A DNA stretch of 64,000 nucleotides, taken from contig NZ_AUGK01000015.1 in the NCBI RefSeq assembly GCF_000422625.1, positions 6,267-70,266 of the forward strand, in the 5' to 3' direction. Source of the DNA: Adlercreutzia mucosicola DSM 19490 (GTDB lineage Bacteria; Actinomycetota; Coriobacteriia; Coriobacteriales; Eggerthellaceae). Position 1 is the stretch's first letter. Each line of letters begins with the position of its first letter. Below are positions 52,676 through 61,508 of the stretch, in pieces. The notes below the pieces were generated by a model, which was given only the letters and a program-made list of their open reading frames with translations, did not search any database and was not told the DNA's origin. Made by a program: the position numbers and the translations under genes.

Positions 52676-54049
52676 CTAGCGCGCAACCAGGTGAATGACC
52701 ACCCCGATAAGCAGTACCGCGATGCCCACGAGGATGAGCGCGTTGGGCTTGGCCGCGACCCGGCGCGGCGCGCCCGCGGCCCCCGACGAGGCCTCCGTCG
52801 CCCGAGCCGATGAGCCGAGCCGGCCCTCGATCAGCCAGCCCAGAGCCCCGAACGCGATGAGCAGCGAGCCCAGCATCACCACGATGAGCGCCGCCCGGGA
52901 CCCGAAGTCCATATCGCCGCCGATCTGAATCGAGGCGATGATAAACGAGATGATGCCCGAGAAGAAGCCCAGAAACTCCAGCATGTTCACCTGCTGGTCG
53001 CTCAGGCGCCCGTCCAGCTCCTCGGTGCGCTGGGCGAGCTCCTTAGTCTTGCGCTCCACCTCCTGGCGCGCCTCGTCCAGCGACTGGCGCACGGCGAAGC
53101 TCGCCCGCAGGGCGGCCATGGTGGACTGGGCCTGCAAAATGGCGCCCAGGGCGTCCATGTAATCTTCCTGGGCGGCGAAGCGCGGGTTGCCCTCGGCGCG
53201 CAGGCAGTCCAGGCGGCCGCGGGCCTTCACAAAGCAGCTCTCCGCCTCGTCGAAGCGGCCGATGCAGCCGCATAGACGCCCCTTGGTGATGAAGAACGAC
53301 GGATACACCAGGCTGCGGCCCTCGGCCTCCAAGCGATCAATGGAATCGATCAGGGCCTCGAAGTCATCGCGCCGGGCGTTCTCGCGGCTCAAGGCCCCCG
53401 CCTGGCCCGACAGCACCTTGCCCTCGGTCTGCTCCAGCAGGATCTCGCCGTAGTTGTTGGTGAACCCCATGTGCCCCACGGCCAGCTCGGCCGCGGCCTG
53501 GGCATCGGCGAGGGCCTCATCGGGCCGGCGGGCCGCCCGATGGTAGCGGGACCGCGCGTAATGGAACAGGGAAAGGCCCTCGTAGCGGGTGCCGCTCATA
53601 AAGAACAGCTTCTTCCACGCCGCCAGTCGGGCCGTCTCGTCCTTCTCGTTGCGATGGTACCACTCGAAGCAGGCGTAGAAATAGGGCAGCATCAGCGCGG
53701 GGGTGGCCTCGCCGGCCCCCGCCGCCTGGCTGTAGGCCTCCAAAAGGCTGTGGGACTGGGACGCCGTCAGGGGGTTTCCCATGGCGACCGCCTCGCGGAT
53801 GCAGCACTCGTATTGGGCATCGTCCATATCGATGGTTGCCAGCCGGGCCAGCATCTCCTCCAGGCGATCGGCCAGATCGCCGTCGGCCACGCCGTCCATG
53901 CCGCAAGCGACCAGCGACGCGCGGGCCGCCTCCCTCTCGGCCGGCAACGGAGCCGGCCTCTCGTTGCAGGGTCGGCCGGCGTCCCGACCGCCGCGCTCCT
54001 CGCTTATTTCCTCGCTCATCTGCGCGCTCATCCCGCCTTTCGCGGTCAT
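52676..54049 (-). CDS. TPR-like/coiled-coil protein with two C-terminal membrane helices
   Basis: A 457-residue protein. A helical region (about 40-330) has TPR-like pairs ('GLSLFHYARSRYHRAARRPD', 'CIGRFDEAESCFVKARGRLD'). A coiled coil (about 330-365, 'LDEARQEVERKTKELAQRTE') is followed by two membrane helices (about 370-390, 395-415) and a third at the very C-terminus. The layout resembles bacterial sensor or scaffold proteins with a cytoplasmic repeat domain. It is upstream of the DUF1461 gene by 45 bases on the same strand, probably one operon. The family is not recognised; alternative starts (codons 7, 11) are possible. Confidence 0.7.
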   Translation of the reverse strand: MTAKGGMSAQMSEEISEERGGRDAGRPCNERPAPLPAEREAARASLVACGMDGVADGDLADRLEEMLARLATIDMDDAQYECCIREAVAMGNPLTASQSHSLLEAYSQAAGAGEATPALMLPYFYACFEWYHRNEKDETARLAAWKKLFFMSGTRYEGLSLFHYARSRYHRAARRPDEALADAQAAAELAVGHMGFTNNYGEILLEQTEGKVLSGQAGALSRENARRDDFEALIDSIDRLEAEGRSLVYPSFFITKGRLCGCIGRFDEAESCFVKARGRLDCLRAEGNPRFAAQEDYMDALGAILQAQSTMAALRASFAVRQSLDEARQEVERKTKELAQRTEELDGRLSDQQVNMLEFLGFFSGIISFIIASIQIGGDMDFGSRAALIVVMLGSLLIAFGALGWLIEGRLGSSARATEASSGAAGAPRRVAAKPNALILVGIAVLLIGVVIHLVAR

Positions 54050-54171
54050 CGGCTTTCATATCTCGCGTTACAGTGTAATTGACCTGCGACAGATTTGCCA
54101 CCCTGGCCCCATGGCGGCGCCGCCCGTTCAATGCTACTCTGTTCCCAACGCAACCGACCCAGGGAACCGCC

Positions 54172-54906
54172 ATGACCAAACCGCTGATCGCCGTGCCGCT
54201 GCAGGTAGAGAACCCCGACACCTCGCTGTATTCCATCAAGAAGCGCTACCTCGCCAGCCTCAAGCAGGCCGGCTGCGCGGTGGTCGCCCTGCCGCCGAGT
54301 CTTACCGAAGACGAGGCTGCCGTCGTGCTCGATCGCGTAGACGGCCTGCTGCTGCCCGGGGGCGGCGACGTGGATCCGGCCCGCTACGGCGCCGTCGTGG
54401 CAAGCCCCCACTGCTCGCCCACTCCCGAGCGCGACCGCCTCGAGGCCGCCCTGATCCGCCAAGCGGCCGAGCGCGATATGCCGATTCTGGGCATCTGCCG
54501 CGGCATGCAGATCATGAACGTGGCCCTCGGAGGCACCCTGACCCAGGACGTGTCGCCCGCCGGCGCGCGGGTGGCCCACTGGCAGCCCGAGCCCTACAAC
54601 GCCCCCTCGCACCCCGTGCGCATCGACGGGGAAAGCCCGCTGGCGGCCTATCTGGGACTGACCGGCGAATGCGCGGCGATCCCCGTGAACAGCATGCACC
54701 ACCAAGGGGTGCGCGACCTCGCCCCCGCGCTGCGCCCCTGCGCCTGGGCCGACGACGGCCTGGTGGAGGCGGCCCTGTGGCCCGAGAAGCGCTTCTTCGT
54801 CGCCGTGCAGTGGCACCCGGAGTTCCTCGCCGACGACGAGCCCTCACTCAACCTGTTCCGCTGCTTCGCCGAAGCAGCGCGCGCCTTTGCCGCCAGCCGC
54901 GCCTAA
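54172..54906 (+). CDS. class-I glutamine amidotransferase-like gamma-glutamyl hydrolase (PuuD-like)
   Basis: A 244-residue enzyme of peptidase family C26. The nucleophile elbow 'PILGICRGMQIMNVALGG' (Cys at about 107) and the His-Glu pair in 'VQWHPEF' are present, with the 'LLLPGGGDVDPARYG' strand of the family. Relatives hydrolyse gamma-glutamyl-GABA or related gamma-glutamyl amides. The ATG is preceded by AGGGAA. It is convergent with the two glutathionylspermidine-synthase-like genes, and a shared gamma-glutamyl/amide chemistry is likely but not shown. The start is divergent from the TPR gene. Confidence 0.9.
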   Translation: MTKPLIAVPLQVENPDTSLYSIKKRYLASLKQAGCAVVALPPSLTEDEAAVVLDRVDGLLLPGGGDVDPARYGAVVASPHCSPTPERDRLEAALIRQAAERDMPILGICRGMQIMNVALGGTLTQDVSPAGARVAHWQPEPYNAPSHPVRIDGESPLAAYLGLTGECAAIPVNSMHHQGVRDLAPALRPCAWADDGLVEAALWPEKRFFVAVQWHPEFLADDEPSLNLFRCFAEAARAFAASRA

Positions 54907-54949
54907 CGGCGCCCGACCCGCCACCCCGGGGGTCGGGCCGACATCGCGC

Positions 54950-56335
54950 CTATCGCGGCCGTACGCGCACCGAGGCGGCAGTGTAGTCGCCCGAGATCAC
55001 CTTGCCCATGCCGAGTCGGCTGTAGATGCCGCTCATGGCGCCGTTGAACACGTAGAGTCCCGTCAGATTGTGGGCCATGCCGCAGCCGGGCACCCCGGGC
55101 AGCACCCCCGGGGCGACCGCGCGCAGCTCCTCGGCACTGAAGGCGGGCACGAGCAGGCTGCGATAGGGCCGCACGTACTCCTGTACCACGTAGCGTCCCG
55201 GCCCCGCGGCCAGACGGCGCACCGTGGCCTCCCATTCCTCGGCGGCGCAGGTGCATCCGGCATGGATATCGCGGGCCCCGTAGCCGTCCACGGGTTTGAT
55301 GATCCAACGGTCCTTGTCCGACAGGATCTCGGCCGAGGCGGCCGCTTGCTCGTCCAGGGGCAGCGTCAGCGGAATGGTCTCTTCCAAAAAGAGCCAGTCC
55401 TCCTCGCTTACCAAGGGGCGGGTAGCCGGATGGCGCAGCACGCAGAAGGTGCGCTTGTCGTGGGCCACGGCACTGGCGAAGCCGCCCACCACCGGCACGA
55501 CGCCATCGCGCACCGCGGCGACGAACGCGCTCGACTCGTCCCAACGCTCCAGCAAGTCGCAGGGCACGCAACGGCGCCACACCGCGTCGACGGCCGTCCC
55601 CTCCCCGTCGCGCAGCACGCCGCCGGCGTAGGTCAGGTCGCGGATGTCGACGAAGGACGCCGCGATGCCCCGGGCGCGAAACGCCTCCTCGTACACGGCG
55701 ATCTCCGACAGCGTGGCCGCATCGGCATAGTCCACAATGGCCACGGGCCCCGCAAGCGGGCGGCCCCAGCCCTCGCGCACCGCCGCGGCGAAGCTGTCGA
55801 TCCACGAGTCGAACAGCTCGTTGCCCTCCACGGTGAAATCGGCGGCGAACCGCTGGAACGTGGCCGTGGGCTCGATGGCGGCCAGCACCTCCCGATCCTC
55901 GTTAATGCCCGAGGACCCATCGGCGTTGAACTCGCAGAACTTGAAAGCGCCCGTCTCCTCGTTCAGGAAGATGTCGGCCCGCATGATGGGAATGAGCGGC
56001 CCGCGGTGGCTCTCCACGATCAGCGCCTCCAAGCGCTCGTCGAAGCCGAACAGGGCACGGTAGGCGGCGTCGGTGCGGTAGCGCGCGGTCACGGCCGTAA
56101 GGATGCGGTGCACCCGCCGCGCCACTCCCGCCAGACATCCGTAGGCCTCTTCGGTGAACAACTTCGGCATGAAGGCGCCCAGCACCGGCTCGCCGTGGAT
56201 GATGGCCGTGGAATTTTGGATGGCCTCCCAAGCTTCCACGCGGCCGACCGCGTCTCCCCCGAGATCCTCCATGACGGCCACGAAGGCGTCCTGCGCCCCG
56301 CGATCGTTCGCGCAGCTCCAGTTCCGGTTGCTCAT
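54950..56335 (-). CDS. glutathionylspermidine-synthase-like ATP-grasp ligase (second of pair)
   Basis: A 461-residue protein. The ATP-grasp signature of the family is spread over 'MRADIFLNEETGAFKFCEFN' then 'ADGSSGINEDRE' (about 115-150), 'AHDKRTFCVLRHP' (about 290) and 'RWIIKPVDGYGARDIHAG' (about 345) with 'YVVQEYV'. These glutamate/asparagine and lysine positions bind Mg-ATP. Known relatives join a carboxylate to an amine with ATP. It overlaps the first ligase gene by four bases. Substrates are unknown; true glutathionylspermidine is unlikely because no N-terminal amidase domain is present. Confidence 0.8.
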   Translation of the reverse strand: MSNRNWSCANDRGAQDAFVAVMEDLGGDAVGRVEAWEAIQNSTAIIHGEPVLGAFMPKLFTEEAYGCLAGVARRVHRILTAVTARYRTDAAYRALFGFDERLEALIVESHRGPLIPIMRADIFLNEETGAFKFCEFNADGSSGINEDREVLAAIEPTATFQRFAADFTVEGNELFDSWIDSFAAAVREGWGRPLAGPVAIVDYADAATLSEIAVYEEAFRARGIAASFVDIRDLTYAGGVLRDGEGTAVDAVWRRCVPCDLLERWDESSAFVAAVRDGVVPVVGGFASAVAHDKRTFCVLRHPATRPLVSEEDWLFLEETIPLTLPLDEQAAASAEILSDKDRWIIKPVDGYGARDIHAGCTCAAEEWEATVRRLAAGPGRYVVQEYVRPYRSLLVPAFSAEELRAVAPGVLPGVPGCGMAHNLTGLYVFNGAMSGIYSRLGMGKVISGDYTAASVRVRPR

Positions 56336-57801
56336 GCCGCGCCGTCCTTTCCCGCCTCGGCCGCCGCGGGCGCCATGCGCCCCGCCCCGGCCCCGGTCGC
56401 CTCGGTCCCCTCGTCCCAATCCGCGTCCACCCACAAAGTGCCCGCCGTCAACCCGCCGTACTTCCCCAGGATGATGGGCCCGGGCCCCAGACGGCTGAAC
56501 ACGCCGGCGAAGCGACCGCCGACAAGGTAGAGCCCCGAGAGGTTGTTCATAGTCTCGGGCGGCACCTCGCAGTCGCCCGCACTTCCGCGCAGGGCCCAGG
56601 CCGGCGAGCCGTAGGGCACGCAGAACTCCTGGACCAGATAGGGCTTGCCCGTGCGCCCATCGCGGCACCGCTCCACCACATCATCCCATTCCGCGGCACT
56701 AAAATCGCGGCCGGCGAACACGCCGATGCAGCCGTACATGTCCGTGGGCTTCACGATCCAGCGATCGCGCTCGCGCTTGATCTGCTCCATGTCCACCCGC
56801 CCCGTCTCCAAGTAGTCGGTGAAGGGGATCACCCGCTCGACCACGGCGCGCTCCTCGGCGGTGAGCAGGGCCAGCGTCTCGGGGCGGCGCAGAACCACGA
56901 ACACGCGCTTGTCGTGGACCACGCTGTTGGCGAAGCTGCCGATCAGCTCCACCCGCCCCGCTTCCAGCGCCTCGATGAAGGCGCCGCTCTCGTCCCAGTG
57001 CGCGAGCACATCGCTCGCCACGCTGCGGCGCCACAGAGCGTCGATGGGGCGGGCGGCCTCGCCGATCAGCGGGCGGTCGCTCATAAGACCGTCCTCGGTC
57101 AGCACCAGGTCGCGGATATCGTAGACTGAGAAGCGCACGCCGGCGGCCTCGAACAAGGGGGCGTACACCTTGAACTCCTCCACCACGGCGTTCTCCAGGT
57201 AGTCCACCACGGCGAAGTGGGGCGCGCCGGCCGCCGGGTCGCGATCGCGCAGGTAGAAGGCGGTCAGCTGGGCAACGAGCCCTGTGAAGAGGCGGTCGTT
57301 GTCATCGGTGACGCGATGGGCGCGGGCGAAGCGCTCGTAGGCCGTGGTGTCGCGGATAGACGCCAGGGTCTCGCGGTTCTCGTTCATTCCCGAGGCGCCG
57401 TCGGTGTTGAACTCGCAGAACGCCATGGAGCCATCGTCCTCGTTGAAGAAGGCGTCGATGCGGGCGATAGGCATGAGCGCCTCGTCGCGGCAGGGCAGCA
57501 TGATGAGCCGCTCGTGGCGCTCGTCGAAGTCGAACAGGGCCCGGTAGTCCCTGTCGCGGCGGTAGGCGTCGATCACCTTGACGAGGACCCCGTACATGGT
57601 CTCGGCCACGGCCTTCATCGCCCGGCGGCTGCCTTCGTCCAGCAGCTTCGGGAGAAACGACGTGTTCAGCACGTGTCCGCCCATCACCGCCGTGGATCCT
57701 TCCATATAGTGGCGTGCCGCGCGCATCTCCTCGGCGCGCTTCGGCCCATCGGGCATTAAGGCCAGGTATTCCTCGTTCAACTGCCGCGTTGATACGGTCA
57801 T
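56332..57801 (-). CDS. glutathionylspermidine-synthase-like ATP-grasp ligase (first of pair)
   Basis: A 489-residue paralogue of the next gene. Matching marks are '[20 protein letters not shown]' then '[12 protein letters not shown]', '[15 protein letters not shown]', '[18 protein letters not shown]' and '[12 protein letters not shown]'. The C-terminus adds an Ala/Gly-rich tail of about 30 residues. The ribosome binding site is weak. The two ligases could act as a heterodimer or perform two successive couplings. The upstream 370 bases separate it from divergent metK and hold the metK leader. Confidence 0.8.
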   Translation of the reverse strand: MTVSTRQLNEEYLALMPDGPKRAEEMRAARHYMEGSTAVMGGHVLNTSFLPKLLDEGSRRAMKAVAETMYGVLVKVIDAYRRDRDYRALFDFDERHERLIMLPCRDEALMPIARIDAFFNEDDGSMAFCEFNTDGASGMNENRETLASIRDTTAYERFARAHRVTDDNDRLFTGLVAQLTAFYLRDRDPAAGAPHFAVVDYLENAVVEEFKVYAPLFEAAGVRFSVYDIRDLVLTEDGLMSDRPLIGEAARPIDALWRRSVASDVLAHWDESGAFIEALEAGRVELIGSFANSVVHDKRVFVVLRRPETLALLTAEERAVVERVIPFTDYLETGRVDMEQIKRERDRWIVKPTDMYGCIGVFAGRDFSAAEWDDVVERCRDGRTGKPYLVQEFCVPYGSPAWALRGSAGDCEVPPETMNNLSGLYLVGGRFAGVFSRLGPGPIILGKYGGLTAGTLWVDADWDEGTEATGAGAGRMAPAAAEAGKDGAA

Positions 57802-58038
57802 GGGGCACCGCTTTCGCTTCCGGGGTCGCAGGGGCAATGCGGCCGCTCGTTTCTCGTCAACGGTTTATTGTACGGCAAGCAGGCCGCCCCGGGGAAACCC
57901 GCGGCGGCCGTACGGCGCCAACGAGTCCCCCGAAGAGCGCGCCACCGGGTCTTCCCCACGGTTTCTCCACCCCGACTTGCGCCCGTGGTTCCGTCACGCT
58001 ACCATGGGCTGCTGTGCTCGGCGCGGCGGCGGTTCGGC
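57802..58038. other. divergent intergenic region, ligase operon / metK
   Basis: About 235 bases without a gene. It should contain the ligase promoter on the minus strand and the metK promoter on the plus strand. A short AT-rich stretch at 57860-57875 is the most likely promoter part. No firm boxes. Confidence 0.4.
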
Positions 58039-58148
58039 GGCCGGCGGGCGCACCCAGTTATCCAGAGTCGGGGTAGAGAGTTGGCTCGCCGATCCCGACA
58101 CCAACCTGACGCGCCTCGCCTGCGGGCGGCCGCCAAGGTGGTCCGGCC
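58039..58148 (+). promoter_or_regulatory. candidate SAM riboswitch (SAM-I/IV-like) upstream of metK
   Basis: The segment starts with GGCCGG (58039-58044), which can pair with CCGGCC (58143-58148) as P1. Inside are TATCCAGAG (58059-58067), TTGGCTCGCCGATCCCGACA (58081-58100) with CCAACC, and CCAAGGTGG (58133-58141). These resemble the TATCAAGAG, TGGCCCGATGAAACCCGGCA and AAGGTGC elements of S-box RNAs. P1 ends close to the ribosome binding site (AAAGGA, 58160-58165), suggesting translational control. This was matched by eye only. Confidence 0.45.
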
Positions 58149-58171
58149 AACAGCGATACGAAAGGAATCTC

Positions 58172-59440
<1,269 letters not shown>

Positions 59441-59541
59441 GGGGCGCTTTGGAGAACAGCCCGCTGAGCTGTTCTCGCCACTGCGGAACTCGCTCGGCTG
59501 GAACACCCGACGCTCCCTCCGCGCTTTCATATTGCCACAAC
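59441..59541. repeat. palindromic element, copy C of the variable-core family
   Basis: The core GAGAACAGC (59452-59460) pairs exactly with GCTGTTCTC (59468-59476). It is followed by CACTGCGGAACTCGCTCGG (59479-59497) and GAACACCCGACGCTCCC, which match the reverse complement of copy A's left half (16663-16700) with few changes. The left outer arm is lost next to the metK stop. Confidence 0.65.
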
Positions 59542-59568
59542 AGAAAGGGCCCCGACGGGGCCCTTTCT
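59542..59568. terminator. bidirectional terminator, metK / thioesterase operon
   Basis: AGAAAGGGCCCC (59542-59553) pairs with GGGGCCCTTTCT (59557-59568). It sits between convergent genes, and its A- and T-rich ends allow use in both directions. Confidence 0.8.
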
Positions 59569-59605
59569 CGTGTACGGTGTTGGAGGCGGCTACTCCTGGA
59601 AGCGG

Positions 59606-60019
59606 CTACTCCGCTTCGCGATAGACGGTGGTGGTCACCCGCGCGATGCGGCGGCCCGTATCATCGGTGACGTCGGTGGTGTAGAAGCCGAGACGACGGC
59701 CGGACTTGTCCGCGTTGCAGGTGGCGATGAGCCGGGTGCCCCGCGACGCACTCATGTAGTCGATGGCGCTCGACACCGACACGCTCGGCGGCGCGCCCAC
59801 GTTGCTGGCGATGGCCAGGGCGAAATCTGCCAGGGTGAACACCGCGCCGCCCATGACATTGCCCAAGGCGTTGCGGTGGTGATCCCGAATGTCCAGCTCC
59901 GCCACGCCGTGGCCCACCGACCCCTCCACGATGCGGCAGCCCACATGCTCGGCGAAGCGATCGTGGCCGAAGAAGTCGTTCAGCTCATCAAGCGTCGGAT
60001 AGTCGGAAAGCTGCTTCAT
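59606..60019 (-). CDS. PaaI-like hotdog thioesterase
   Basis: A 137-residue single hotdog domain. The active-site helix 'RNALGNVMGGAVFTLADFAL' carries the Asn/Gly/Asp pattern of the PaaI/YbgC group. It is followed by 'VSVSSAIDYMSASRGTRLIA' and 'GRRIARVTTTVYRE'. Members hydrolyse acyl-CoA thioesters, often aromatic. The start 60019 follows AGGGAT. It is downstream of the envelope protein gene by seven bases, so it is probably the last gene of a gltX operon. The substrate is unknown. Confidence 0.88.
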   Translation of the reverse strand: MKQLSDYPTLDELNDFFGHDRFAEHVGCRIVEGSVGHGVAELDIRDHHRNALGNVMGGAVFTLADFALAIASNVGAPPSVSVSSAIDYMSASRGTRLIATCNADKSGRRLGFYTTDVTDDTGRRIARVTTTVYREAE

Positions 60020-60026
60020 AGCATCC

Positions 60027-61496
60027 CTACCCTTGGGCCACGGGGGTGGCGGTGGCGGCGAACAGTTCCAGATACTGACCGTCCGCCACGGTGACCACCT
60101 GCTTGCCACCGGGGATCACGTACTGGGTGTCGATGATGGAGTCGTCGTTGAACTCCAGATCCTTCATCACGTAGGCGGCGCTTTCGTCGTCGGTCTCGCC
60201 CTCATCAGCCGGCAGCGCAGTGATGGTGTAGCTGCCCGCCGGGATGTCGACGCCCACGCGGTAGCAGCCGTTGTTGTAAGGCGCCGTGGGATTGAAGGAG
60301 GTCGCGGGCGCCGGGTGCATCGTCAGCTCGGCGGCCCCGGGCAGAAAGACGATGAGGTCGCCGTCGTCCAGCTCGACGAAATAGTTGCCGAAGTACTGCA
60401 CGCCATCCTCCAGCTCGTAGCCGCGCTCCTTCGACTCGCTCTCGAAGACGTAGAAGCGGCTCAGCTTCTCATTAGAGCCCTCGGTGAAGTACAGCCCCGC
60501 GGGGATGTCCCCGTCAGGTCCCACCGTGTAGAAGCCCATGGCGCAGCGGCCGTCCTCGCCGGGTACGCCGGCGGCCAAGCCCGCACCTTCGAACATCTCG
60601 GCCAGCTCGTCGTAGCTGTAGGTATCGAAGGGACTCTCGTTCAGCGCATCGGAATCGATGCCGGGCACATCGGAGCCGTAATCATCGCCGTAACCGTAGT
60701 CATAGCCATGGTCGTAGCCGTACTCGTCATCGTAGTTGTAGTCGTAATCATAGGTATCGTAGTTGTCGTAATCGGCCAGGGCCATTACGCCCACGCAGCT
60801 GGCACAGCCGCCCATGCCCACGACGAGGCCCACGGCCAGGCCCAGCAAGAACCAGGGCCAGCGGCGCTTCTGGCCGCCCGATGTCGGAGGCTCGTAGCCA
60901 TACACCGGCGCCGGAGGCACCGGAGGCGTTGGCGGCGCGCCGGCGCCGGGCTGCTGGGGCGCGCCGTAGGTGCCGTAGGCGCTGTAGGCCGCCGGATCGG
61001 GTGCGGCGTAGAAACTCGCCGGAGCATCGTAGGTCGCCGTCGGCTGGCCGTAGGGCGCCACAGTGGGAGCCGCCGGGGCGGCCGCGGCCGTCGGCGCAGC
61101 CGTCGCATAGGGCTGAGCCGGCTCGGATGCCCCCACCGCGTAGGGCTGGGCCGAAGGCGGCACGGGCACAGGAGCGACCGGAGCCGTCGGCTCGGGCGTC
61201 ACCGCCACGGGCGCGGGAGCATGATAGGTCGCGAAGGGGTTGGCCGCAGCGGCGGTGGCCGGAGCGCTCTCGGGCGCGTCGGCCGCAGGTGCAGCAGCCA
61301 TGGGCTCGGACACAGGCTCGGCAACCGCCGGTCCGGCACTCACCGGAGCCGCCGGGGCCGCAGCGGACACGTCGGCCGCGGGCTCGGCCGTCATGGGCTC
61401 GGGCACCGGCCCGGATACCGGCGAAGGCTCAGGCGCCGAAGTCGAAGCCGGCGTCGGCTCGGGCACGGGAGAGATCTCGGGGTTCTTCTCGTCCAT
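60027..61496 (-). CDS. single-helix envelope protein with Pro/Ala-rich N-terminus and Tyr/Asp-rich stalk
   Basis: A 489-residue protein. The first 210 residues are Pro/Ala/Glu low complexity without a signal peptide. One membrane helix ('WFLLGLAVGLVVGMGGCASC') lies at about 225-250. A Tyr/Asp stretch (about 255-300, 'YDTYDYDYNYDDEYGYD') follows. The C-terminus has two related beta units ('GFYTVGPDGDIPAGLYF', 'GCYRVGVDIPAGSYTI'), as in bacterial proteins with short DIPAG repeats. The N-terminus is probably cytoplasmic and the C-terminal units outside (inference). It starts 12 bases after gltX ends. The function is unknown. Confidence 0.75.
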   Translation of the reverse strand: MDEKNPEISPVPEPTPASTSAPEPSPVSGPVPEPMTAEPAADVSAAAPAAPVSAGPAVAEPVSEPMAAAPAADAPESAPATAAAANPFATYHAPAPVAVTPEPTAPVAPVPVPPSAQPYAVGASEPAQPYATAAPTAAAAPAAPTVAPYGQPTATYDAPASFYAAPDPAAYSAYGTYGAPQQPGAGAPPTPPVPPAPVYGYEPPTSGGQKRRWPWFLLGLAVGLVVGMGGCASCVGVMALADYDNYDTYDYDYNYDDEYGYDHGYDYGYGDDYGSDVPGIDSDALNESPFDTYSYDELAEMFEGAGLAAGVPGEDGRCAMGFYTVGPDGDIPAGLYFTEGSNEKLSRFYVFESESKERGYELEDGVQYFGNYFVELDDGDLIVFLPGAAELTMHPAPATSFNPTAPYNNGCYRVGVDIPAGSYTITALPADEGETDDESAAYVMKDLEFNDDSIIDTQYVIPGGKQVVTVADGQYLELFAATATPVAQG

Positions 61497-61508
61497 GGGA
61501 AGACCTTT

